Source: Prauserella isguenensis
GTDB lineage: Bacteria > Actinomycetota > Actinomycetes > Mycobacteriales > Pseudonocardiaceae
Assembly: GCF_014191605.1 (NCBI RefSeq)
Contig: NZ_JACHWU010000004.1
Location: forward strand, 124,001-188,000
Direction of reading: 5' to 3'
DNA length: 64,000 nt
In this document: piece after piece, positions 44,791-54,705 of the stretch
Numbering within the stretch: the first letter of the stretch is position 1
Layout: each line of letters begins with the position of its first letter
Made by a program: the position numbers and the translations under genes
Notes under the pieces: model-generated
Seen by the model: the letters and a program-made list of their open reading frames with translations, nothing else
Told to the model about the DNA's origin: nothing
Databases searched by the model: none

Positions 44791-45417
44791 TCAGTCGGCG
44801 GAGGGGAGGCGGCTGAGGTAGGCGTCGCGGGAGGGGAGCAGGTGCGCGCGGCACGTCTCGGCCAGCGTGTCGGTGTCCCCGCCGCGTAGTGCATCGATCA
44901 TCGCCCAGTGCTCGCGCCTGCTCTGTTCGAGATACTCGGGAGAGGTCACGGTCACCGACCTGATCGCGTGCGCCATCTGCGCGTGCCTGCGGATGGCGTC
45001 CACCAGCACCGTGTTGTCGGACAGGCCGAACAGAGCTCGGTGGAACTCCATGTTGGCCTTCGTCACCTCGCGCAGCTCCCCGGCGTCGATCCCCTCGTCG
45101 TGACGGCGCTGGATGGCCACGAGCTCGTCGAGCCGCTCGTCCGGCACCGGCACGGGGATCAGCCTCGCGCAGTGGACCTCCAGTAGCTCGCGCACCGCGT
45201 AGAGATCACGCACCTCCTGCGCCGTGTAGGCCTTGACGAACGCGCCCACGTTCGGCTTCCGCTCCACCAGTCCCCGGTTCTCGAGTTCCTGCAACGCGCT
45301 GCGCACGACGTGGCGCTTCGCGGAGAAGGCCCGCATCAGCTCGTCCTCCACGAGCCGCTCCCTCGGGTAGCGCAGTCCGAGGACGATCTGCTCCTCGAGT
45401 TCTTCGAGCAGGGACAA
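44791..45417 (-). CDS. GntR-family regulator (FadR subfamily)
   Basis: 208 residues from TTG 45417, preceded by GGAGGT nine bases upstream. The winged helix reads RYPRERLVEDELMRAFSAKRHVVRSALQELENRGLVERKPNVGAFV; the all-helical FCD effector domain follows (VRDLYAVRELLEVHCARL; FHRALFGLSDN; REHWAMIDALRGGD) with His residues suited to metal-assisted acid binding. It is divergent from the sugar-acid dehydratase and permease, which it most likely represses until a sugar acid is present. Confidence 0.88.
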   Translation of the reverse strand: MSLLEELEEQIVLGLRYPRERLVEDELMRAFSAKRHVVRSALQELENRGLVERKPNVGAFVKAYTAQEVRDLYAVRELLEVHCARLIPVPVPDERLDELVAIQRRHDEGIDAGELREVTKANMEFHRALFGLSDNTVLVDAIRRHAQMAHAIRSVTVTSPEYLEQSRREHWAMIDALRGGDTDTLAETCRAHLLPSRDAYLSRLPSAD

Positions 45418-45520
45418 CGCGTCTCTACCTCCATCACGTACCGGGGCCGGCGGGTCAGTTTCCCACGGCTGTTGCGCCCGTTCCAGGACCGTGGTTAGAT
45501 GTCGCCGTTTTCATTGAACA

Positions 45521-45543
45521 GATTATTGATAATGAGGTCGATA
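45521..45543. promoter_or_regulatory. AT-rich candidate operator/promoter before the dehydratase gene
   Basis: GATTATTGATAATGAGG contains TTAT-TG-ATAA symmetry and a repeated GATAATG (45528-45534 and 45540-45546). Its AT richness stands out in this region and it lies between the divergent GntR and dehydratase genes. Confidence 0.4.
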
Positions 45544-47295
45544 ATGACGGACGGCACGCGCGATGCGGGAGACCCCACGCAGGGCATGACGCGGGGACTG
45601 CCGAACTACGGCGATCCCGGGTTCTCGCTGTTCCTGCGCAAGGCGTTCATCAAGGGCGCGGGGTACACCGACGACGCGCTGGACCGCACCGTCGTCGGCA
45701 TCGTCAACACGGGTAGCGGCTTCAACCCTTGCCACGGCAACATGCCGCAGCTCATCGAGGCGGTGAAGCGGGGCGTGATGCTCGCGGGCGGACTGCCCGT
45801 CGACTTCCCGACGATCTCGCTGCACGAGAGCTTCTCGAACCCGACGAGCATGTACCTGCGCAACCTCATGTCCATGGACACCGAGGAGATGATCAAGGCG
45901 CTGCCGCTCGACGCGGTCGTGCTCATCGGTGGCTGCGACAAGACCGTCCCCGCACAGCTGATGGGTGCCGCTTCCGCGGGAATCCCCGCGATCCAGCTCG
46001 TCACCGGCTCCATGCTGACCGGCGGGCACCGCGGCGAGCGGGTGGGCGCCTGCACCGACTGCCGCGCCTTCTGGGGCAAGTACCGCGGCGACGAGATCGA
46101 CGATCAGGAGATCTCCGACGTCAACTCCAGCCTCGTCGGCAGCGTCGGCACCTGCTCGGTGATGGGCACAGCCAGCACCATGGCCGGCATCGCCGAGGCG
46201 ATGGGCATCGCCCTGCCCGGCAGTGCGACGCCACCCGCCGTCACCGCCGATCGCATGCGCATCGCCGAGCAGACGGGCACGCGCGCCGTCGGCATCGCCC
46301 GCGAACGGCTCACGATCGACAAGATCCTCACCGAGTCGTCGTTCGAGAACGCTCTGCGTGTGTTGCTGGCCCTCGGCGGGTCGACCAACGGCATCGTCCA
46401 CCTCGCCGCCGTAGCCGGACGGCTCGGGTTCGACCTCGATCTCGAGACGTTCGACCAGCTCAGCCGCGAGACGCCGGTACTGGTCAACCTCAAGCCCGCC
46501 GGGTCGCACTACATGGAGGACCTGCACCGGGCCGGCGGTATCCCGATGCTGCTCGACCGGCTGCGCGACCTCGTCGACCTGGATGCGCTCACCATCACGG
46601 GCCGCACCCTCGGGGAGGAGCTCGCCGACCGCGACACGTCGTTCACCCAGGAGGTCGTCCGGCCGCGCGAGGACCCGATCTACCCCGCGGGCAGCATCGC
46701 CGTGCTGCGCGGCAACCTCGCCCCGGCCGGTGCGATCGTCAAGCAGGCGGCCGCCACGCCGGAACTGCTGGAGCACACCGGCCGCGCCGTCGTGTTCGAG
46801 AACTCCGCCGACATGGCCGAGCGCATCGACGACGAGGACCTCGACGTGCGCGCCGACGACGTGCTCGTGCTCAAGAACATCGGCCCGCTCGGCGCTCCCG
46901 GGATGCCCGAGGCCGGCTACATCCCCATCCCGAAGAAGCTCGCCCGGCAGGGCGTCAAGGACATGGTCCGCATCTCCGACGGGCGCATGTCCGGCACCGC
47001 GCGGGGCACGATCGTCCTGCACGTGTCCCCGGAATCGGCGGTCGGTGGTCCGCTCGCGTATGTGCGCGACGGCGACACCGTGCGGCTCAGCGTGGCCGAC
47101 CGCGTGCTGTCGCTCGAGGTCTCCGACTCCGAGCTCGCCACCCGCCGCGAGCAGCACCCCGTGACACCGCCGGAGACCCCGGCGCGCGGTTACCGCAAGC
47201 TGTTCGTCGATCAGGTCACCCAGGCCGAGGACGGCGCCGATTTCCGGTTCCTGCAGGCCGAACAGAAGCGGGCGTCGGTGCCGCGCGCTCGCTGA
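45544..47295 (+). CDS. IlvD/Edd-family sugar-acid dehydratase
   Basis: 583 residues from ATG 45544, with TGAGG just upstream. It has the IlvD/Edd Fe-S Cys residues in GFNPCHGNMPQL, LIGGCDKTVPAQL and SVGTCSVMGTAST, and the C-terminal ISDGRMSGTARGTIVLHVSPE. Sequence flavour and context (FadR-type regulator plus GntP permease) fit a D-xylonate, L-arabonate or related aldonate dehydratase making a 2-keto-3-deoxy acid, rather than biosynthetic dihydroxy-acid dehydratase. The exact substrate is inferred. Co-transcribed with the permease 77 bases downstream. Confidence 0.88.
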   Translation: MTDGTRDAGDPTQGMTRGLPNYGDPGFSLFLRKAFIKGAGYTDDALDRTVVGIVNTGSGFNPCHGNMPQLIEAVKRGVMLAGGLPVDFPTISLHESFSNPTSMYLRNLMSMDTEEMIKALPLDAVVLIGGCDKTVPAQLMGAASAGIPAIQLVTGSMLTGGHRGERVGACTDCRAFWGKYRGDEIDDQEISDVNSSLVGSVGTCSVMGTASTMAGIAEAMGIALPGSATPPAVTADRMRIAEQTGTRAVGIARERLTIDKILTESSFENALRVLLALGGSTNGIVHLAAVAGRLGFDLDLETFDQLSRETPVLVNLKPAGSHYMEDLHRAGGIPMLLDRLRDLVDLDALTITGRTLGEELADRDTSFTQEVVRPREDPIYPAGSIAVLRGNLAPAGAIVKQAAATPELLEHTGRAVVFENSADMAERIDDEDLDVRADDVLVLKNIGPLGAPGMPEAGYIPIPKKLARQGVKDMVRISDGRMSGTARGTIVLHVSPESAVGGPLAYVRDGDTVRLSVADRVLSLEVSDSELATRREQHPVTPPETPARGYRKLFVDQVTQAEDGADFRFLQAEQKRASVPRAR

Positions 47296-47372
47296 GCGCG
47301 GGCCGCCCCCGTTTCCACGGCAGGCATTCTCCCCAACCCACCCGTCCCTTTTAGACAATCAATGGTGATGTC

Positions 47373-48728
47373 ATGACATCCACGACGTGGACCCTCATCG
47401 CAGCGGTCCTCGCCATCGCTCTGCTCCTCGGCCTGGTCATCTGGGTCCGGTTGCAGGCCTTCATCGCACTGCTGATCGCGAGCATCGGGTTCGGCCTCGC
47501 CACCGGTACCAGTCCCGGTGACCTCGTCGAGCTCATCGTCGAGGAGATGGGCGGCGGCCTCGGCCAGGTCGCGCTCGTCGTCGGCCTGGGTGCCGTGTTC
47601 GGGCACGTGCTGCAACGCGCCGGTGCCGCTGAACGGCTCGCCTCCACGCTGATCGACCGGTTCTCCGAGAAACACGTCGCCTGGGGCCTCGGGTTCGCGG
47701 GCTTCCTGGTGTCGATCGCGGTGTTCATCGACGTCGCGATCGTGATTCTCGTGCCGATGCTGTACACGATCGCGAAGCGCACCGGGAAGTCGCTGCTGTT
47801 CTACGGCATCCCGCTGTGCGCGGGCGTGAGCGTCACGCACACGTTCATCCCGCCGACGCCGGGGCCGATCGCCACGGCCGGCATCATGAACGCCGACCTC
47901 GGCCTGGTGATTCTCTTCGGTGTGATCTGCGGTCTGCCCGCCATGGCGATTGCCGGGCCGATCTTCGGTCGCTGGATCTCGAAGCGGATCTTCGTGCCCG
48001 TGCCCGCAGAGCTCGACGCCGCTCGTGGCGAGGCAGACGAACGCGACCCGGACACGCTGCCGCGGTTCGGTGCCGTCGTCGGTGCCCTGCTGCTGCCGCT
48101 GGTGCTGATCCTCGCCGGCACGACGAGTGAGGCCGTGCTGCCCGAGGACAACGCAGTCCGCACCACCCTGGCGTTCATCGGACATCCCGTGATCGCCCTG
48201 CTGCTGACCTGCCTGTACACGCTGTACTTCTTCGGTATCCGGCGCGGTGCGAGCAGGGACGACCTGCAGCAGATGACGACCTCGGCCCTCGGCCCGGCGG
48301 GCGTCATCATCCTCATCACGGGTGCGGGCAGCGTGTTCGGCGGCCTGCTCGTCGACTCCGGTATCGGCGATGTGCTCGCCGACTGGATGAGCGACATGAA
48401 CATGCCGCTCGTGCTGTTCGGGTTCGTGACCGCGTCGATCATCCGCATCTCGCAGGGCTCGGGCACGGTCGCGATGATCACGGGCGCCACGCTCACGGCC
48501 CCGCTGGCCACGACGATGGGTGCCAGCGACGCGGTGGTGGCCCTGACCTGCATCGCGATCGCCAGCGGTGCCGCAGCGTTCTCCCACGTGAACGACTCCG
48601 GCTTCTGGATGGCGAACCGCTACTTCGGCATGTCGGTCGCCGACACGCTGAAGTCGTGGACCGTGATGAAGACGATCGTCGGTGTCACCGGCTGTGTCGT
48701 CGCGACCACGCTGAGTTTCTTCGTCTGA
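47373..48728 (+). CDS. GntP-family gluconate/sugar-acid permease
   Basis: 451 residues with about 12-14 membrane helices, as in the GntP family. Family marks: LQAFIALLIASIGFGLATG, GLGAVFGHVLQRAGAAERLA, PLCAGVSVTHTFIPPTPGPIATAGI and the C-terminal SHVNDSGFWMANRYFGMSVADTLKSW. Imports gluconate-like acids by proton symport for the upstream dehydratase. A large hairpin follows the stop. Confidence 0.93.
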   Translation: MTSTTWTLIAAVLAIALLLGLVIWVRLQAFIALLIASIGFGLATGTSPGDLVELIVEEMGGGLGQVALVVGLGAVFGHVLQRAGAAERLASTLIDRFSEKHVAWGLGFAGFLVSIAVFIDVAIVILVPMLYTIAKRTGKSLLFYGIPLCAGVSVTHTFIPPTPGPIATAGIMNADLGLVILFGVICGLPAMAIAGPIFGRWISKRIFVPVPAELDAARGEADERDPDTLPRFGAVVGALLLPLVLILAGTTSEAVLPEDNAVRTTLAFIGHPVIALLLTCLYTLYFFGIRRGASRDDLQQMTTSALGPAGVIILITGAGSVFGGLLVDSGIGDVLADWMSDMNMPLVLFGFVTASIIRISQGSGTVAMITGATLTAPLATTMGASDAVVALTCIAIASGAAAFSHVNDSGFWMANRYFGMSVADTLKSWTVMKTIVGVTGCVVATTLSFFV

Positions 48729-48748
48729 CGTGTCGCAAGCGCTCGCGG

Positions 48749-48801
48749 GCCCCCAGGGGCACCTTGGTTGCATTCAACGCGACCAAAGTGCCCTTGGGGG
48801 C
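48749..48801. terminator. Large GC-rich hairpin after the permease gene
   Basis: About 20-bp near-perfect stem (GCCCCCAGGGGCACCTTGGT against ACCAAAGTGCCCTTGGGGGC) with a short loop, 20 bases after the stop. It looks like a dispersed palindromic element acting as terminator. Confidence 0.7.
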
Positions 48802-48946
48802 GTCACCGTGGCGGGAATGCGGGCGGCTCGGACCGCGTTGCAGGTGGTGACGGGCCGTCTGGCAGAATCGACCCGCTGACGTCCGGTTCCGGTTCACCTT
48901 TCCCGCACCGGCGGGCCAGGACCCGGGGCCACGAAGAGAGGACACC

Positions 48947-49174
48947 ATGAAGAGCGGTATTCACCCCGATTACGTCGTGACCGAGGTCGTCTGCGGCTGC
49001 GGCAACACCTTCACCACGCGCAGCACGCGTGAGTCCGGCCACATCTACGTCGAGATCTGCTCGGCGTGCCACCCGTTCTACACCGGCAAGCAGAAGATTC
49101 TGGACACCGGTGGCCGCGTCGCCCGCTTCGAGGCGCGCTACGGCAAGCGGGGCAAGAAGGCCGACGCCAAGTAG
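48947..49174 (+). CDS. rpmE: 50S ribosomal protein L31 (zinc-binding form)
   Basis: 75 residues from ATG 48947 (AGAGAGGAC upstream). The CxC...CxxC zinc ribbon is present (VCGCG and [12 protein letters not shown]), so this is the primary, zinc-dependent L31 rather than the Zur-regulated paralogue. Located between rho and prfA as in most actinobacteria. Confidence 0.97.
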   Translation: MKSGIHPDYVVTEVVCGCGNTFTTRSTRESGHIYVEICSACHPFYTGKQKILDTGGRVARFEARYGKRGKKADAK

Positions 49175-49182
49175 CTTCACCG

Positions 49183-49224
49183 ACGGCGCCCGTACCTGCT
49201 CGAACGGCGGGTACGGGCGCCGTT
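49183..49224 (+). terminator. Terminator after rpmE
   Basis: Perfect 14-bp inverted repeat ACGGCGCCCGTACC / GGTACGGGCGCCGT followed by TT, nine bases after the stop. Confidence 0.75.
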
Positions 49225-49337
49225 TCGTGTTTCCGGGGTCCGGCCGTCCGCCGGCCCCGCGCCCCGGTGAGCCCGCGATTCGCCGACCTGCGGCGGGGCC
49301 GTTCGCCCGGCGAGGTGATCGACGAAGGAGCAGTGCA

Positions 49338-50408
<1,071 letters not shown>

Positions 50409-50756
50409 CGCGACGAAAGTAGGGTTGACGAATTCGAACTACCCTACATTTTTCCCGCATATTCAGGTTCCTCGGCTGACGCCGTCGAGCGCGCCGGTCT
50501 CCCCGTTTGTCGATGCGGGTGCGTACGTCGCGGCGACGTTCGATTCGTCCCCGTGGTGGCGATGTTCACCGAGTCGCCGGTTTCGTGACACGTGGCGAAC
50601 ATGCCGATCACGAATTGGTCTTGATGACGGCGAAACTGCCCGTTTTCGAAGTTTTTCGCCGCGAGGTCGGGCATCATTTGCGCCGAATCGGACGTCGCAC
50701 GTGATGCGTTTGCGGGTGTTGCGTGGAGCCCTACGTGGGAAGGGGCGTGAGCAGTT
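50409..50756. other. Boundary region between prfA and the biosynthetic cluster
   Basis: 348 bases holding the prfA terminator and then an unassigned, less GC-rich stretch up to the LAL regulator start. No direct repeat, tRNA or integrase marks it as an insertion site. It must contain the LAL promoter. Confidence 0.5.
50420..50454 (+). terminator. Intrinsic terminator after prfA
   Basis: GTAGGGT / ACCCTAC 7-bp stem with a 15-base loop followed by ATTTTT, one of the few hairpins here with a real T tract. Confidence 0.75.
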
Positions 50757-53429
50757 GTGCGGGACCGCCGGGCGGAGCTCGACGAACTCGCCGGTCTGCT
50801 GTCGGACTGCGCTGCGGGTACCGGCGCTCTGTCGGTGATCACCGGCGGCCTCGGAAGTGGGAAGACCGACCTGGTGCAGCGCTTCGTCGGTGAGGCCGCA
50901 CGCAGCGGTGCCGTCACTCTCGTCGCCACGGCCGTCCGCAGCGAACAGCCGCTGGAGGGAGGAGTTCTCGACCAGCTCTTCCGCGGGGCGAAGATCCTGC
51001 CGGGCCCCGCCGAGCGGATCGCCCGCCTGGTGACCGGATACCTCGAACGGCAGGACGCCGGCACGTCGGCACGTGGCGTGAACGCCGAGACGCGGTTCTT
51101 CCGTGAACTGACCGGGATCCTGATCGAACTGTCACGTGACGCGCCCGTGGTGCTGGCCGTCGACGACCTGCAGTTCGCCGATGGGCTGTCCCAGCGCTTC
51201 GTCCTCCACTTGAGACGGTGGCTCTCGTCGGCGCGACTGCTGCTCGTCCTGGGTGAGTGGGACCGACCGTACGAGCTGTCACCACGACTCCATTCGCACG
51301 CAGGAGCCACTGCCGGTACGCGCATCCACCTGGGACTGCTGAGCGTGAGCGACATTGCGGAGCAACTGGCCGAGAACCGTTCCGAGCAGTCGGCGCAGCA
51401 ACACGCGCCGGAATGGCATCGCGTCACCGGAGGAAACCCGGCCCTGGTTCGCGCGCTGCTCGACGACCTGCAGGAGTCGTGCCCGGACGAGTCCCCTCGC
51501 CCCGGCCCCGCGACGGCTGCGCTGGCGCTGACGGCGTTTCAGCATGTCGACCCGGTCACCCAACGGGTCGTGAAGGCGATGGCGGTGCTGGACGAGAACT
51601 GCGATGCCGAAGTGGTCGATCCCGAGCTCGTCGCGCGGCTCTGCGGAATTCGGACCCATCAGGTCCGGCAGGTCCAGGAGTTCCTCCGCGAATCGGGGAT
51701 CGTGGAGAAGGGCCGGTTCCGACATCCTGCCGTGGCCGCCGTCGCCGCCGACGCGATGGGTGCCGTTGAACGGGCAGGCTGGCATCGGCGGGCCGCCGAG
51801 GAGCTCCATCGCCGCGGAGCCGCCGCGGCCGACGTGGCGCGGCAGCTCCGCGCGCTCGACGAACCTGCTCTGGCCGAACTGCCGTGGGCGGTGACTGTGC
51901 TGCGCACCGCGGGCGAGCAGGCCTTGCGCGCCGGCCGAGTGAGCACGGCGGTCTCCTCGTTCGAACTTGTCAGGATGCTCGCCGACGAGTCGGAGGTGCT
52001 CGACGTGACGCGCCAGCTCGTCCGTGCGCTGTGGTTGACCAACCCTTCGGCTTCGACGGCGCTGGTCCAGCCCGTACGTACGGAGTTGTGCGACGGTGCG
52101 CGCTGCGGTCGTGATCTGCTGGTCCTCCTCTGGCTCGCCTTCGGGATGGGAGACGGCGAGTTGGTCGACCGGGTTCTGACGCGATGCCGGGAGAATTCGG
52201 ACGTGTTCGACCCGCAGGCTCTTGCCGAGCTGCGGGTACTGTGCCGGTTCCACGGAGTGGATGCGGCGGTGGATTCGCCCTCCGAACCGGGCGGCACGGA
52301 CCTTCCCGCCGACCCGTGGATCGATGTGGCGGAGGCTCTCGGCGGGTTCTGGACCGGCGTGTTCGATTCCCGCTCCGTCCACGCCGCCGAGCACGTGTTG
52401 CGAAGTACCCGGCCGGGGGAGACGGCCCCCGAGGTGTCAGCGACGGCGTTGCTGGTTCTGGCGTACGCCGGGGAGCCGGCGTCGCCGGCGGACGAGTGGT
52501 GCGCGCGTGTGATCGACGACGCCCGGAGCCGGGGCGCCGTGACGTGGCAGGCGCTGTTCGAGGTGGTCAGGGCACAGCTGGTGCTGCGGCGTGGCGACGC
52601 GGTGACGGCGTCCCGGCTCGTGGAGTCAGCCCTGGGCCTGCTGCCTGCGCAGAGCTGGGGAGCGTCGATCGCTTACCCCGCCGGCGTGTTGCTGATGGCG
52701 GCGTCCCTGCTCGGCGACCACGAGGCGCTGGATGAGGCGCTCCGGATGTCCGTTCCGGACGCCGTGTTCGACAACGTCATGTCGTTGTTCCATCTGCGGG
52801 CGCGCGGGCACGCCCACCTCGCACAGGGACGAGTGCTGGCTGCCGTCAGCGATTTTCGCGAATGCGGGGCACGGATGGAGTGGCACGGGGCCGACGTTCC
52901 GCTCGTGGCGCCGTGGCGGCTCGACCTCGCCGAGGCCAGTGTCGCGCTCGGGCGTTACGACACCGCACGCGACCTCGTGACCGATCAGCTCGAACGTCCG
53001 GGGACCGACGGGCGTACGCGGGGCATCGCACTGAGGATCCTGGCCGAGGTGAGTCCCGTCGACGATCGTCGGGTGATGCTGGCCGAATCGACTGCGCTGC
53101 TGTCCGCGGTGGGTGACGGGTTCGAACTGGCGAAAACCCGTAAGCGGTGCGCCCGCGGCGGCCCGGTCCAGTACGCGATCGAGGGCGTGGAAGTGGGCGG
53201 TGGTGTCCACGGCTCGCCGACGTTGAGCGACTCCGAACGCAAGGTCGTGGAACTGGCGATCGCAGGCAGGACCAACCGGGAGATCAGCCGCACGCTGTAC
53301 ATCACCGTCAGCACGGTCGAGCAGCATCTGACCCGCGTCTACCGCAAGTTCGGGATCTCCGGCCGAGCCCGCCTCCGCGAGGTGTTGGATCGGAAAACCG
53401 GGACCGGCGGCATGCCGGTGGGGACGTGA
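50757..53429 (+). CDS. LAL-type LuxR-family transcriptional activator
   Basis: 890 residues from GTG 50757 (GGGAAGGGG upstream). N-terminal AAA+ ATPase with Walker A GGLGSGKT at residues 30-37 and Walker B VVLAVDDLQFAD; a long helical middle of TPR-like repeats; C-terminal LuxR HTH (LSDSERKVVELAIAGRTNREISRTLYITVSTVEQHLTRVYRKFG). Large ATP-binding LuxR proteins are pathway-specific activators of antibiotic clusters, fitting its place at the cluster edge, directly upstream of the sugar genes. Confidence 0.92.
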   Translation: MRDRRAELDELAGLLSDCAAGTGALSVITGGLGSGKTDLVQRFVGEAARSGAVTLVATAVRSEQPLEGGVLDQLFRGAKILPGPAERIARLVTGYLERQDAGTSARGVNAETRFFRELTGILIELSRDAPVVLAVDDLQFADGLSQRFVLHLRRWLSSARLLLVLGEWDRPYELSPRLHSHAGATAGTRIHLGLLSVSDIAEQLAENRSEQSAQQHAPEWHRVTGGNPALVRALLDDLQESCPDESPRPGPATAALALTAFQHVDPVTQRVVKAMAVLDENCDAEVVDPELVARLCGIRTHQVRQVQEFLRESGIVEKGRFRHPAVAAVAADAMGAVERAGWHRRAAEELHRRGAAAADVARQLRALDEPALAELPWAVTVLRTAGEQALRAGRVSTAVSSFELVRMLADESEVLDVTRQLVRALWLTNPSASTALVQPVRTELCDGARCGRDLLVLLWLAFGMGDGELVDRVLTRCRENSDVFDPQALAELRVLCRFHGVDAAVDSPSEPGGTDLPADPWIDVAEALGGFWTGVFDSRSVHAAEHVLRSTRPGETAPEVSATALLVLAYAGEPASPADEWCARVIDDARSRGAVTWQALFEVVRAQLVLRRGDAVTASRLVESALGLLPAQSWGASIAYPAGVLLMAASLLGDHEALDEALRMSVPDAVFDNVMSLFHLRARGHAHLAQGRVLAAVSDFRECGARMEWHGADVPLVAPWRLDLAEASVALGRYDTARDLVTDQLERPGTDGRTRGIALRILAEVSPVDDRRVMLAESTALLSAVGDGFELAKTRKRCARGGPVQYAIEGVEVGGGVHGSPTLSDSERKVVELAIAGRTNREISRTLYITVSTVEQHLTRVYRKFGISGRARLREVLDRKTGTGGMPVGT

Positions 53430-53478
53430 CCGCCGCGACGTGCCGGTCACAGATGGAAGCACACAGAAGGAGTTAGGC

Positions 53479-54705
53479 GTGACATCCGAGTCCAGCTGTC
53501 GCATCTGTGGCGACACGGTGTCCGAGTTCCTCGATTTCGGAACCCAGCCGTTGTCGGATGCGTTCCGCGATCCGTCCGACACCACCGAGGAGTTCAGTTA
53601 CCGGCTTGCGGTGGGCAAGTGCGGCACGTGCGCGATGGTGCAGCTCATGAACGAGGTGCCCAGGGAGGCGATGTTCCACGACGACTATCCGTACGTCTCG
53701 CGCGGCTCGTCCGTCATGCGGGAGCATTTCCGCTCGCTCGCACACGGATTCCTGTCTACCGAGCTGTCCGGGGACGACCCGTTCATCGTCGAACTGGGAT
53801 CGAACGACGGGACGATGCTCGCGACCGTCGCCGAGGCGGGCGTCCGCCACCTCGGCGTGGAACCGTCGGGAGACGTCGCCGATCTCTCCGCGGCCGCCGG
53901 GGTGCGGGTGAGGAAGGACTTCTTCGAGGAGCCGACCGCGCTGGAGATCGCGGAAACCGACGGCCGGGCCGACGTGATCTACGCCGCCAACACGTTGTGT
54001 CACATCCCGTACATGGATTCGATCCTCGCGGGCGTTCGGGCGCTGCTCCAGCCGCGCGGCGTGTTCGTGTTCGAGGACCCGTATCTCGGCGACATCGTCG
54101 AACGCACCTCGTTCGATCAGATCTACGACGAGCACTTCTTCCTGTTCAGCGCGCAGAGTGTCGACGAGATGGCCCGCAGGCACGGCCTCGAACTCGTCGA
54201 CGTCGAACGACTGGCCGTGCACGGGGGCGAACTGCGGTACACGCTCGCGCTCCCGGGAGCCAGGCAGCGCGGTGCCGCCGTCGCACAGTTCCTCGAGCAG
54301 GAGAGGACCGCGCGCCTGGGGGAACAGGAGGTACTGGAGCAGTTCGCCGCGAACGTTCACGCCGTCCGTGACGACCTGGTGGCGCTGCTCACGCGACTGC
54401 GGGAGGAAGGACACCGTGTCGTCGGGTACGGCGCGACCGCCAAGAGCGCGACGGTCACCAACTTCTGCGGCATCGGACCCGAACTGATCGATTTCGTCTG
54501 CGACACGACGCCCGCGAAGCAGGGCAAGCTGACCCCGGGTTCGCACATCCCGGTGCGGCCGCCGGAATGGTTCAGCGACGACTATCCGCCGTACGCGCTG
54601 CTGTTCGCGTGGAACCACGCCGAGGAGATCATGGCGAAGGAACAGGCGTTCCGCGATGCGGGCGGCTCGTGGATCCTGTACGTGCCGACGGTGCGTGTCG
54701 TGTGA
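53479..54705 (+). CDS. NDP-hexose C-methyltransferase (EvaC/TylC3-like)
   Basis: 408 residues from GTG 53479 (AAGGAG upstream). The zinc-binding N-terminal domain has Cys7/Cys10 and Cys48/Cys51; a SAM-binding Rossmann domain follows (FIVELGSNDGTMLA) and the C-terminal domain is characteristic of sugar C-methyltransferases. The YDEH motif at residues 216-219 and the VHGGELRYT segment match the active site of 3-C-methyltransferases of the TcaB9/EvaC group. It should add the C-3 methyl branch to a 3-amino (or 3-keto) NDP-deoxyhexose. Overlaps the ketoreductase start by four bases. Confidence 0.9.
   Translation: MTSESSCRICGDTVSEFLDFGTQPLSDAFRDPSDTTEEFSYRLAVGKCGTCAMVQLMNEVPREAMFHDDYPYVSRGSSVMREHFRSLAHGFLSTELSGDDPFIVELGSNDGTMLATVAEAGVRHLGVEPSGDVADLSAAAGVRVRKDFFEEPTALEIAETDGRADVIYAANTLCHIPYMDSILAGVRALLQPRGVFVFEDPYLGDIVERTSFDQIYDEHFFLFSAQSVDEMARRHGLELVDVERLAVHGGELRYTLALPGARQRGAAVAQFLEQERTARLGEQEVLEQFAANVHAVRDDLVALLTRLREEGHRVVGYGATAKSATVTNFCGIGPELIDFVCDTTPAKQGKLTPGSHIPVRPPEWFSDDYPPYALLFAWNHAEEIMAKEQAFRDAGGSWILYVPTVRVV

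Noticed and set aside
42597-44894. 765-codon minus-strand open frame across rho
   Set aside because: Antisense of rho; its His/Asp/Val-rich composition is that of complemented GC-biased codons and it matches no family.
45544-47295. Biosynthetic dihydroxy-acid dehydratase (ilvD)
   Set aside because: Context with a FadR-type regulator and GntP permease and the sequence style point to sugar-acid catabolism.
50420-50454. Attachment site marking insertion of the biosynthetic cluster
   Set aside because: The repeat there is a simple terminator hairpin with a T tract; no matching copy, tRNA or integrase is visible at this end.
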